Source: Flavobacterium sp. N2270 (GTDB lineage: Bacteria > Bacteroidota > Bacteroidia > Flavobacteriales > Flavobacteriaceae). Taken from it: a stretch of 64,000 nucleotides of DNA. Where the stretch lies: positions 62,001 through 126,000 of the forward strand of contig NZ_CP110005.1 in the NCBI RefSeq assembly GCF_025947225.1, in the 5' to 3' direction. Below the pieces are notes generated by a model. It saw nothing but the letters and a program-made list of their open reading frames with translations, did not search any database and had not been told where the DNA came from. The position numbers and the translations under genes are program-made. Shown here one piece after another: positions 34,220 through 41,376 of the stretch. The stretch's first letter is position 1. Each line of letters starts with the position of its first letter.

Positions 34220-34927
34220 TTATTTTTTGTTTTTTAAAACACTAGCAATCGCTTTTGAAATTTTAGTTTCATTTGTTTCTTCTAAAAGAGTCGCTACTTT
34301 TTTATGAAAATGAACTTCTCCATCTTGCATAAAAACAATTTCAGTAATTAAATCATCCAATTCACTCAATAAATGTGAAGTGATTAAAATCAATTTTCCT
34401 TTTTCCTTTTCCTTGATGATTTTTTCTTTTAATAGTTCAGATGCCAATGGATCTAATCCAGCTGTTGGTTCATCTAATATCAAAACATCAGGATTGAATA
34501 AGAAAGCTATGGTAGCACTCACTTTTTGAGTTGTTCCACCAGAAAGTGTTCGCATTTGTTTGTCGAACATTTTTTCCAATTCAAATGCTTTTATCAAATC
34601 TTCATCTAAAGCCTCGTTAGAATTTCGAATTGTTTTTATCATTTCGATAATTTGTCCGATGGTCATTGTATCAGGATAACGACCAATTTGTGGCATATAT
34701 CCAATGTCATTTCGGTACAAATATTCTTTAGCAATTGATTTTCCATTAAAATGAATAGTTCCATTATCTGGCAAAACCATGCCTAAAACGGCTTTAATTA
34801 AGGTTGTTTTTCCGCAACCATTTGGTCCAATTAAGGCTATACATTCTCCTTTATTACAAGTAAGGTCAACGTTTTTTAGCACTTCTAATTTCCCAAACTT
34901 TTTATTAATATTTTTTATTTCTATCAT
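34220..34927 (-). CDS. nosF: NosF: ABC transporter ATPase
   Basis: 235 residues. Walker A GPNGCGKTT, signature LSGGTTQKV, Walker B VLILDEPTAG and the His switch ITSHLLSEL. It energises NosY in assembly of the tetranuclear copper site of NosZ. The ATG overlaps the nosD stop by four bases. Confidence 0.93.
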   Translation of the reverse strand: MIEIKNINKKFGKLEVLKNVDLTCNKGECIALIGPNGCGKTTLIKAVLGMVLPDNGTIHFNGKSIAKEYLYRNDIGYMPQIGRYPDTMTIGQIIEMIKTIRNSNEALDEDLIKAFELEKMFDKQMRTLSGGTTQKVSATIAFLFNPDVLILDEPTAGLDPLASELLKEKIIKEKEKGKLILITSHLLSELDDLITEIVFMQDGEVHFHKKVATLLEETNETKISKAIASVLKNKK

Positions 34928-36159
34928 ATTGGCAAAGACTTCATTAAAGGCTTGTTATCTATAAAATTATCAGGTGTAATACTTGGCAATACTTTTTCCG
35001 ATTTATCTAAAAGTGAAATCATAAAACTTCTGTACAACAACATCGTTGAAGGATTACTTTCGGCTAAAACGGCAAATAAACTCAGTGGATGATAAGGAAC
35101 ATCTCCAAAACCATTTTTGTCTAAATCATAGCCTTCATACTTATCCCAATAATTAGAATCAAAATTATTCAACACTAAACTTCCGTTGGTTCCCATATCG
35201 AATGTGTTACCTAAAAAGTTATTGTTAAAAATCACATTATCATCACAACTAGCTTGAACGACCATTGCCCAACCATTTTCTTGAAACAAATTATTTTCAA
35301 ATTTCATTCGATTAGACCCTTCCATATAGACAGCTGCTGTGTTTTTAATGAATTTATTACCTAAAATATATCCATCATTAAGTTCTTTCAATAAAAGTCC
35401 GTAAGCAGATTGTCCCCAATTTTCATCAAATTTATTGTTAATCATTTTCACATCTTTACTATACATTACGGCAACTCCAGCTCCGTTGTTTCTAAAAGTA
35501 TTGGTTATATAAGAATCGTTGTGTGAAAACATAAAATGCAATCCATATCTAATGTTATTTTGACTGATGTTTCTCCAAATTATGGAATCGTACACAAACT
35601 CAAAATAAATACCATCACGATGACCTTGAATTTTATTAGCGATTATTTGAATATCATTACTTTTCCAACAATGAATTCCATTTCCAAGTTTTTGTTCTTC
35701 TTTTCCGTAAGCCTTTAAGATATTGTTTTTAATAATACAGTTTTTTCCGTTTTGAATATAAATTCCGAAAAAATTGTCATCTAGAATATTATTTTCTATA
35801 CGAATGTAATTATGACTATATACTTTAATTGCCGCTGGATCTTCCATAGAAGCAAAAGAAGAACGAATAAATTTTAATCCTTTTACTACAACGCTATCTG
35901 CTTTTATCGAAAGAATTTCAAATTTTTTTTGTCCGTCTAAAACGGGATAATCCTTTCCTAAAAGAACAATTTTTTTATCAATTGTAATATTTCCTTCTCG
36001 GTAAGTTCCTTTATGAACCACAATGGTATCTCCAGCTTTTGCTAAAGCTATTGCTTCTTTTATAGATTTGATGTTTTTTGTAGCACCAACTTCTATTCTC
36101 TGTCCATTTATTGTAAAGGATAAAAAGCATAAGAAAAGTATATAGCTAATTTTTTTCAT
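34924..36159 (-). CDS. nosD: NosD: periplasmic beta-helix copper-site assembly protein
   Basis: 411 residues. Signal peptide ending FTINGQ, then a right-handed beta-helix of CASH/NosD repeats (repeated N-N-x-F/I and G-I-Y patterns, for example ENNILDDNFFGIYIQNG and MINNKFDENWGQSAYGLLLK) up to about residue 340. The C-terminal part includes SNYWDKYEGYDLDKNGFGDVPY, typical of NosD. It works with NosFY in maturation of NosZ. Downstream of nosL by two bases. Confidence 0.93.
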   Translation of the reverse strand: MKKISYILFLCFLSFTINGQRIEVGATKNIKSIKEAIALAKAGDTIVVHKGTYREGNITIDKKIVLLGKDYPVLDGQKKFEILSIKADSVVVKGLKFIRSSFASMEDPAAIKVYSHNYIRIENNILDDNFFGIYIQNGKNCIIKNNILKAYGKEEQKLGNGIHCWKSNDIQIIANKIQGHRDGIYFEFVYDSIIWRNISQNNIRYGLHFMFSHNDSYITNTFRNNGAGVAVMYSKDVKMINNKFDENWGQSAYGLLLKELNDGYILGNKFIKNTAAVYMEGSNRMKFENNLFQENGWAMVVQASCDDNVIFNNNFLGNTFDMGTNGSLVLNNFDSNYWDKYEGYDLDKNGFGDVPYHPLSLFAVLAESNPSTMLLYRSFMISLLDKSEKVLPSITPDNFIDNKPLMKSLPI

Positions 36160-36161
36160 TA

Positions 36162-37175
36162 CTATTGTTTGATGATATTATCCCAAGTAATTTCTGTTGC
36201 TTCTAATTTATCTTTAACTGAATTGGCTTCTTCTTGACTTGAAAAAGCAGCCATGTTTCCTCTCATTGGACTTGAAATTGAACCCCCTTTTAAATAGTAA
36301 GCTGTTTCAGCAGGAATTAATACATTATCTGATGTATATTGATTTACAAAATACGACTTTACTTCTGTTTTATTTTCATTTACATAACTTGATAAACAAC
36401 TTAAGTCGTCAAACTTATAAATTCTTCCTTTAGTGGTGATAAGTTCTGAACCAAATTTTCCATCAGCGATACTCATTTTACAAAAAGCGCATTGATCAAC
36501 ATTTAATTTTATTGGTTCAACTTCTTTGCCTTGACAAGAAACAAATATTCCACTCGCTAGAAATAGAAGAGCAACTACACTACCTTTTTTTTTGAACTTA
36601 GCCATTAATTCATATTCTTTAAATACAATAGCAAACATCAATAATCCAGCACCAACTAACATCCAACCTCCAATATCTGGAATTGAAAAAGCACCAAAAT
36701 TAAGTAATTGTTTGTAACCTATTAAGGGTGGTTGATAAGCCATTCCGGGAACAATAATAGCCGCATTTGGATCTAAATTATGTCCGTATTCGTAGTTCCA
36801 TCTATAGAAATCTATAGCAGCTAAAATTACAAATAAAACAAATGTTCCAAATAAGACTAAAGTTCCTTTTCTGCTTTTTAGAAAAATTAATAGTAAGGCA
36901 AATAATCCGAAGAATCCCATGATATAAGGTAAAACTTTGAACTCAATAAAGTTTTCGGTGTGCAAAGTTGCCATTCCGATATAGTGATTTAATCCGTTGA
37001 TGATTTCAACATCACCACCAATTTTATGTGCATGTAATTTCAAGACTAAACCTTCAGGATATTGTGGTGCTTCTAATTCTATTTGCCACATTGGAAAAAA
37101 AAGAGAAGCAAAAAACAATCCACTCACAATCAAAAGTAACCCTTTTGAAAGTAATGATATTTTTGAGGTACTCAT
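36162..37175 (-). CDS. nosL: NosL copper chaperone fused to an N-terminal membrane domain
   Basis: 337 residues, far longer than stand-alone NosL. Residues about 1-195 hold four or so helices with periplasmic loops rich in His and Trp. At about residue 213 there is an internal lipobox-like stretch (LASGIFVSC), as though a lipoprotein NosL had been joined to a membrane protein. The NosL domain follows, with the Cu(I) motif CAFCKM and DDLSCLSSY. NosL supplies Cu(I) to the NosDFY machinery. The N-terminal domain function is unknown. A terminator separates it from nosZ. Confidence 0.88.
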   Translation of the reverse strand: MSTSKISLLSKGLLLIVSGLFFASLFFPMWQIELEAPQYPEGLVLKLHAHKIGGDVEIINGLNHYIGMATLHTENFIEFKVLPYIMGFFGLFALLLIFLKSRKGTLVLFGTFVLFVILAAIDFYRWNYEYGHNLDPNAAIIVPGMAYQPPLIGYKQLLNFGAFSIPDIGGWMLVGAGLLMFAIVFKEYELMAKFKKKGSVVALLFLASGIFVSCQGKEVEPIKLNVDQCAFCKMSIADGKFGSELITTKGRIYKFDDLSCLSSYVNENKTEVKSYFVNQYTSDNVLIPAETAYYLKGGSISSPMRGNMAAFSSQEEANSVKDKLEATEITWDNIIKQ

Positions 37176-37185
37176 AACTTTAAGT

Positions 37186-37228
37186 TTAAAAAAGGGAACA
37201 GTTAACCCACTGTTTTACTGTTCCCTTA
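37186..37228 (-). terminator. Intrinsic terminator between nosZ and nosL
   Basis: On the minus strand an 11-bp perfect stem (AAGGGAACAGT with ACTGTTCCCTT) and a 14-base loop are followed by a run of six T. It lies 13 bases after the nosZ stop. It would let nosZ be transcribed in excess over nosLDFY. Confidence 0.85.
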
Positions 37229-37240
37229 AAGAATTTTTGT

Positions 37241-39217
37241 TTATTTAACTGCTGGCATGTTAGTTCCAACACTATAAGTAAGTGGTGTAGTACTTCCTTT
37301 TGGAGACACCCTAATATAACCTTGCATTTCTTGGTGAAGTGCACTACAGAAATCTGTACAATAGAATACCGATGTTCCAACTCTTTCTGGAATCCATTTT
37401 AAGGTAGAAGTTTCTCCTGGCATGATTAACAATTCGGCTGTTTTAGCGCCTTTTACAGAGAACCCATGAGGTACATCCCAATCTTGTTCTAAGTTAGTTA
37501 TGTGGAAATAAACCTCATCACCTACTCTTATTCCTTCAATATTATCTGGAGCAAAGTGTGAACGAGTTGAAGTCATGTAAATATGAACCACATTTCCGTT
37601 ACGAACCACTTTAGATTCTTTTTCACCTTTGGTTACATAAGGATGTTGATTTTCTTCAATTTTATAGAATTTATACTGTCCGTTATTTCGAATTAAATCA
37701 GCAGGTGCAGCTTGTGCATAGTGAGGTTCACCAATAGTTGGAAAATCTAATAGCAACTGCATTTTATCACCAGTAATATCATATAATTGAGCCGATTGTG
37801 TTAACTCTGGTCCTGTTGGCAAATATCTATCTTTAGTAATTTTGTTATAAGCAACCATATATTTTCCGAATGGTTTTTTACTATCACCACCTGGAATCAT
37901 TAAGTGACCCACAGAGTAATAAGTAGGAACTCTATCTAATACTTTTAAGGTTTTAATATCCCATTTTACAATTTCTGAAGAAACAAACATTGTAGAATAA
38001 GCATTTCCTTTCCCATCAAATTCTGTATGTAATGGCCCTAAACCTGGTTTTTGAACTTCACCATGTAAAACGGCATCATACTTAAGAACTGGAATTCCAT
38101 TATAATCACCTTCGTATGTTTTTTTGCTTATTGCATCTAACATTTTTGTGTAACTAAATACAGGAATTAAAGCCGCTAATTTACCTGAACCTACAATATA
38201 TTCACCTGAAGGATCCACATCACAACCGTGAGGTGACTTTGGACAAGGAATCATGTAACAAATATCTTTTAATGCCATTGCATCCAAAACTAAAACATCT
38301 TCTTTCATTTCTGAAACGGCAGAATGTGTTTTTTCATCCCAATAGTTATGAGCATATCTAGCTTTTTCTCTTTTACCTTTTCCGGCTTTGATATATTCTT
38401 CTGCTTTTTTCCAGTTCACAGCCATGATAAAATCTTTATCTTTTTGAGAAGCATTAACTTCTAAAAGTGTATTAGCTTGTTCTGAATTATAACATGAAAA
38501 GAAGAACCAACCGTGAGATTTTCCTTTACCTGCGTGAGATAAATCGAAATTTACAGCCGGCAAACGTAATTGGAATGCAATATCCATTTCACCTTCTTTT
38601 CCAACTTTTACAAAACTAATGTGTGCTTTGTAATTTTCTTTATACGTATTAATTGGTACATCACCTTCTTCGTAATCACCTGGTACTCCAAAACGAGTTC
38701 CTGCAACTACATATTCTGTATTTTCTGTAATAAATGGTGATGAGTGATTTCCTGCACTGTTTGGTAACTCAATAATTTCGGCAGTTTTAAAACGTTTTAA
38801 ATCTACACGAGCAATACGTGGTGTATTGTTTCCGTTGATAAAAACCCAACGACCATCTACTTCTCCATTTGTTTGAGACATTTCTGGGTGATGGGCATCA
38901 TCCCAAGGAACAAAACCGTGTGAAGTGTTTAACATAGGTTTTGTTTCTTCACTAAAACCCCATCCACTTTCTGGATCAACAGAAAATACTGGGATTACTT
39001 TTAACATTCTACCACTTGGCAAACCGTAAACACTCATTTGTCCACTAAATCCACCTGAAACGAAATTGTAAAATTCGTCATACTTTCCTGGTGCAACATA
39101 TACTTTTGAAGCTGCGTCACCACTAACTGCATTGCTTGAGTTTTTAGGTTTACATGAGGCAAAAAAGGCTGCGACTAATACTGTAGCAAAAGTTGCTTTT
39201 AAAAATCTATTTTTCAT
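37241..39217 (-). CDS. nosZ: NosZ: nitrous oxide reductase, clade II, predicted lipoprotein
   Basis: 658 residues. Reduces N2O to N2. The N terminus is a Sec lipoprotein signal with lipobox AFFASC (Cys22), not the Tat signal of clade I. The seven-bladed propeller includes DDAHHPEMSQ, CPKSPHGCDVDPSG and GPLHTEFDG, which carry CuZ histidines. The C-terminal cupredoxin domain has the CuA motif CTDFCSALHQEM near residue 630. A lipoprotein cytochrome c is encoded just upstream and is the probable electron donor. Confidence 0.96.
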   Translation of the reverse strand: MKNRFLKATFATVLVAAFFASCKPKNSSNAVSGDAASKVYVAPGKYDEFYNFVSGGFSGQMSVYGLPSGRMLKVIPVFSVDPESGWGFSEETKPMLNTSHGFVPWDDAHHPEMSQTNGEVDGRWVFINGNNTPRIARVDLKRFKTAEIIELPNSAGNHSSPFITENTEYVVAGTRFGVPGDYEEGDVPINTYKENYKAHISFVKVGKEGEMDIAFQLRLPAVNFDLSHAGKGKSHGWFFFSCYNSEQANTLLEVNASQKDKDFIMAVNWKKAEEYIKAGKGKREKARYAHNYWDEKTHSAVSEMKEDVLVLDAMALKDICYMIPCPKSPHGCDVDPSGEYIVGSGKLAALIPVFSYTKMLDAISKKTYEGDYNGIPVLKYDAVLHGEVQKPGLGPLHTEFDGKGNAYSTMFVSSEIVKWDIKTLKVLDRVPTYYSVGHLMIPGGDSKKPFGKYMVAYNKITKDRYLPTGPELTQSAQLYDITGDKMQLLLDFPTIGEPHYAQAAPADLIRNNGQYKFYKIEENQHPYVTKGEKESKVVRNGNVVHIYMTSTRSHFAPDNIEGIRVGDEVYFHITNLEQDWDVPHGFSVKGAKTAELLIMPGETSTLKWIPERVGTSVFYCTDFCSALHQEMQGYIRVSPKGSTTPLTYSVGTNMPAVK

Positions 39218-39238
39218 ATACTTTCGATTTTAAATTAC

Positions 39239-39718
39239 TTATTTTACACCGTCATTTTTACGCATAAATTCTAAAATTTCACGTGCTTCAGTGTCGTTTA
39301 ATGATTGGTTAGGCATTCTCACTAAACACAATTCCAATTGCGCTTGTAGTTCTGGATCTTTGTCAATCATTGGGTCTGGATTGGTTATGAAGTTCATAAT
39401 CCATTCTGGTTTTCTGCGCTCAGTTACACCTTTCCAGCCTGGACCTACTAAACGTTCGTCAGTCATTTTGTGACAAGAAGTACATTTAACACTAGAAACT
39501 TTTTCACCACTTGTAGCCATTGCTTGGTCTAATGCTGCTCCTAATTCTACATTGGTATGTTTTCCTTCTCCTCTATTTGGATCATAAGAAGAAGCGTCAG
39601 TTGCAGTAGATTCTTCAGCTACAGTTGGCTTTGAAAAATCTTCTCCTGAGTCTGATTTACTTTTTCCACATGAAAAGAACAAAACAGACATTACTAATAA
39701 TAAAGATAACTTGTTCAT
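39239..39718 (-). CDS. Monoheme cytochrome c lipoprotein of the nos operon
   Basis: 159 residues. Lipoprotein signal MNKLSLLLVMSVLFFSC (Cys17), an acidic Ser/Thr-rich linker to about residue 70, and a class I cytochrome c domain with CTSCH and the distal-Met segment VRMPNQSL. First gene of the nos operon, 21 bases before nosZ, hence the likely electron donor to NosZ. Such cytochromes accompany clade II nosZ in other bacteria. Confidence 0.9.
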   Translation of the reverse strand: MNKLSLLLVMSVLFFSCGKSKSDSGEDFSKPTVAEESTATDASSYDPNRGEGKHTNVELGAALDQAMATSGEKVSSVKCTSCHKMTDERLVGPGWKGVTERRKPEWIMNFITNPDPMIDKDPELQAQLELCLVRMPNQSLNDTEAREILEFMRKNDGVK

Positions 39719-39742
39719 AAATTTTATTTTTAATTTATACTA

Positions 39743-39785
39743 CAAATTTCGGATTAATACAACTCTTTCTTTATGATTGAAATCA
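39743..39785 (-). promoter_or_regulatory. CRP/FNR-type site and -7 element for the nos operon
   Basis: TGATTGAAATCA at 39774-39785, with GAAATTTG (minus strand, 39750-39743) as the -7 element; its TTTG is in the expected register, 29.5 bases from the palindrome centre. The cytochrome c start codon follows about 25 bases later. Confidence 0.66.
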
Positions 39786-39907
39786 TAAACTAAAAGATAT
39801 TTTTACATATTTAATTTGAGGATAATACTTGAAATATATTTATGTATTTTTGCGTTTGAAAAGATTTTTAAAGAAGTAAAAAAATAATATAGTTTTTTAT
39901 TATTATA

Positions 39908-39950
39908 TGATTTAAATCATATTTATCTTGTAAGCCAAATATTAATTTTG
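39908..39950 (+). promoter_or_regulatory. CRP/FNR-type site and -7 element for the copper-acquisition genes
   Basis: A perfect palindrome TGATTTAAATCA (39908-39919, extended to ATGATTTAAATCAT) and a perfect -7 element TAATTTTG (39943-39950), again 29.5 bases from centre. This is the best example of the motif in the window. It is separated from the divergent nos site by 134 bases (centre to centre). Confidence 0.75.
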
Positions 39951-39978
39951 TCTAATAAATTATTTCATACTGTAAAAG

Positions 39979-40347
39979 TTGAAGAAAATAATATTCATAA
40001 TAATTCTTTTTATGTTAATCAAACCGGTTTTGCCAGTTGTTGATTACATAATTAATTATGATTATATATCAACTCATTTATGTGAAAACATTGAAAAGCC
40101 AGAATTAAAATGTAATGGTAAATGTCATTTGAAAAAAGAATTAGCTAACGAAGCAAAAAAAAGCAGCCCTAAATCAAATGAACAAAAAAGTAACTCTATA
40201 GCATTTGAAATTTTATTTTGTGAAAACATAACTTCTTATGTTTTTAATTTTAATATGTATTTTGATAAAAGGGTTAAATCTTTATATAACTGCATATACT
40301 TTCGATTAAATAGTACTTCTATTTTTCACCCTCCTATTTTAGCATAA
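39979..40347 (+). CDS. Small CNGKC-motif membrane-anchored protein
   Basis: 122 residues, TTG start. The next in-frame ATG would remove most of the hydrophobic N terminus, and the TTG lies 29 bases after the -7 element. A single N-terminal helix or signal (KKIIFIIILFMLIKPVLPV) is followed by YISTHLCENIEKPELKCNGKCHLKKEL, whose three cysteines could bind a metal ion, then a polar linker and a hydrophobic tail. I do not know a functional name. It precedes a copper-type lipoprotein and an OprC-like receptor under a denitrification-type promoter, so a role in copper handling is inferred. Confidence 0.7.
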   Translation: MKKIIFIIILFMLIKPVLPVVDYIINYDYISTHLCENIEKPELKCNGKCHLKKELANEAKKSSPKSNEQKSNSIAFEILFCENITSYVFNFNMYFDKRVKSLYNCIYFRLNSTSIFHPPILA

Positions 40348-40355
40348 TTATATTA

Positions 40356-40377
40356 TTTATTGAGTTTTTTCAATAAA
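40356..40377 (+). other. Short inverted repeat after the CNGKC gene
   Basis: TTTATTGA and TCAATAAA around a GTTTTT loop. It could be a weak terminator or an operator; it also fits TGA-N6-TCA, but no -7 element lies at the usual distance. Confidence 0.4.
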
Positions 40378-40439
40378 AAATTATTGGCTATTTCTTAGTC
40401 AATACACTTTACTTATGTCTAAAATTAAACAAAATTAAA

Positions 40440-41273
40440 ATGAAAACTTTAAAATATACTTTCCTATTTTTAGTAGGCGCATTAGCATCATGTTCTTCAG
40501 ACGATTCATCAACTGTATCTGAACTTGACGGATTAAATAAAATTCAAGAAATTGAAAACACAACACATATTATAGAATTATATAATGCTAATGGAGCTTT
40601 AGAACAAGGTTATAATGGTATTTCCCTTCGTATTAAAAACAAAACTACAAACGAATATGAAGACAACGCAACAATTACTTGGATGCCAAAAATGCATATG
40701 ACTTCTATGACGCATTCATGCCCTATGTCTTCAATTTCTAGAACTCCTTTAAAAGAAACATTATATAATGGATATATTGTTTTTCAAATGGCTCAAAACA
40801 CAACTGAATATTGGGATTTACAAGTTGATTATACAATAGATGAAGTTGCTTATTCAGCTACAGCCGTTATTGATGTTCCTGCTTCTACAAAACAAAGAGT
40901 TACAACTTTTACGGGTTCAGATAATGTAAAATACATATTAGCATTAATTGATCCAGCTGACCCAAAAGTGGCTATTAATGATGCTACTTTTGGTTTATTT
41001 AAAATGCAAAGCATGATGTCGTTTCCAATAGTTGATGATTATACTATTAAAATTGACCCAAGAATGCCAAGTATGGGAAACCATGGATCACCAAATAATG
41101 TTAATTTAACTCAATCTGACGATGATTTATATCATGGAAAATTATCATTAACAATGACAGGTTATTGGAAAATTAACTTACAATTATTAAACGCATCTGA
41201 TGAAGTTTTAAAAGGTGAGGAAATTACAGAATCTGTTACTGCAAGTAGTATTTATTTTGAATTAGAATTTTAA
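40440..41273 (+). CDS. Surface-type lipoprotein with two YtkA/FixH-like Met/His-rich domains
   Basis: 277 residues. Lipoprotein signal LVGALASC followed by SSDDSS, an acidic stretch like the F. johnsoniae lipoprotein export signal, so the protein may face outward. Two beta-domains of the YtkA/FixH-like kind follow. The first contains WMPKMHMTSMTHSCPMS; the second contains FKMQSMMSFP and RMPSMGNHGS, clusters of Met, His and Cys well suited to Cu(I). The next gene is an OprC/NosA-like receptor, so it may capture copper for it, as SusD does for SusC. The domain call is by pattern. Confidence 0.72.
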   Translation: MKTLKYTFLFLVGALASCSSDDSSTVSELDGLNKIQEIENTTHIIELYNANGALEQGYNGISLRIKNKTTNEYEDNATITWMPKMHMTSMTHSCPMSSISRTPLKETLYNGYIVFQMAQNTTEYWDLQVDYTIDEVAYSATAVIDVPASTKQRVTTFTGSDNVKYILALIDPADPKVAINDATFGLFKMQSMMSFPIVDDYTIKIDPRMPSMGNHGSPNNVNLTQSDDDLYHGKLSLTMTGYWKINLQLLNASDEVLKGEEITESVTASSIYFELEF

Positions 41274-41276
41274 TTT

Positions 41277-41313
41277 AAAAAAGGGTTGAAATTGAAATTT
41301 ACAACCCTTTTTT
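41277..41313 (+). terminator. Terminator between the lipoprotein and receptor genes
   Basis: A 12-bp stem AAAAAAGGGTTG with CAACCCTTTTTT immediately after the stop codon. It may reduce read-through into the receptor gene. Confidence 0.75.
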
Positions 41314-41376
41314 ACTTTCTTCTAATGTATCATTTCATTTAAAAAAATTAAATAAAGTGTATAAAAAAATATATAA

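Noticed and set aside
40356..40377. TGA-N6-TCA fit inside an inverted repeat as a seventh activator site
   Set aside because: No TAnnTTTG-like element lies at the 29.5-base distance seen elsewhere, and the hairpin shape after a gene end suits a weak terminator better.
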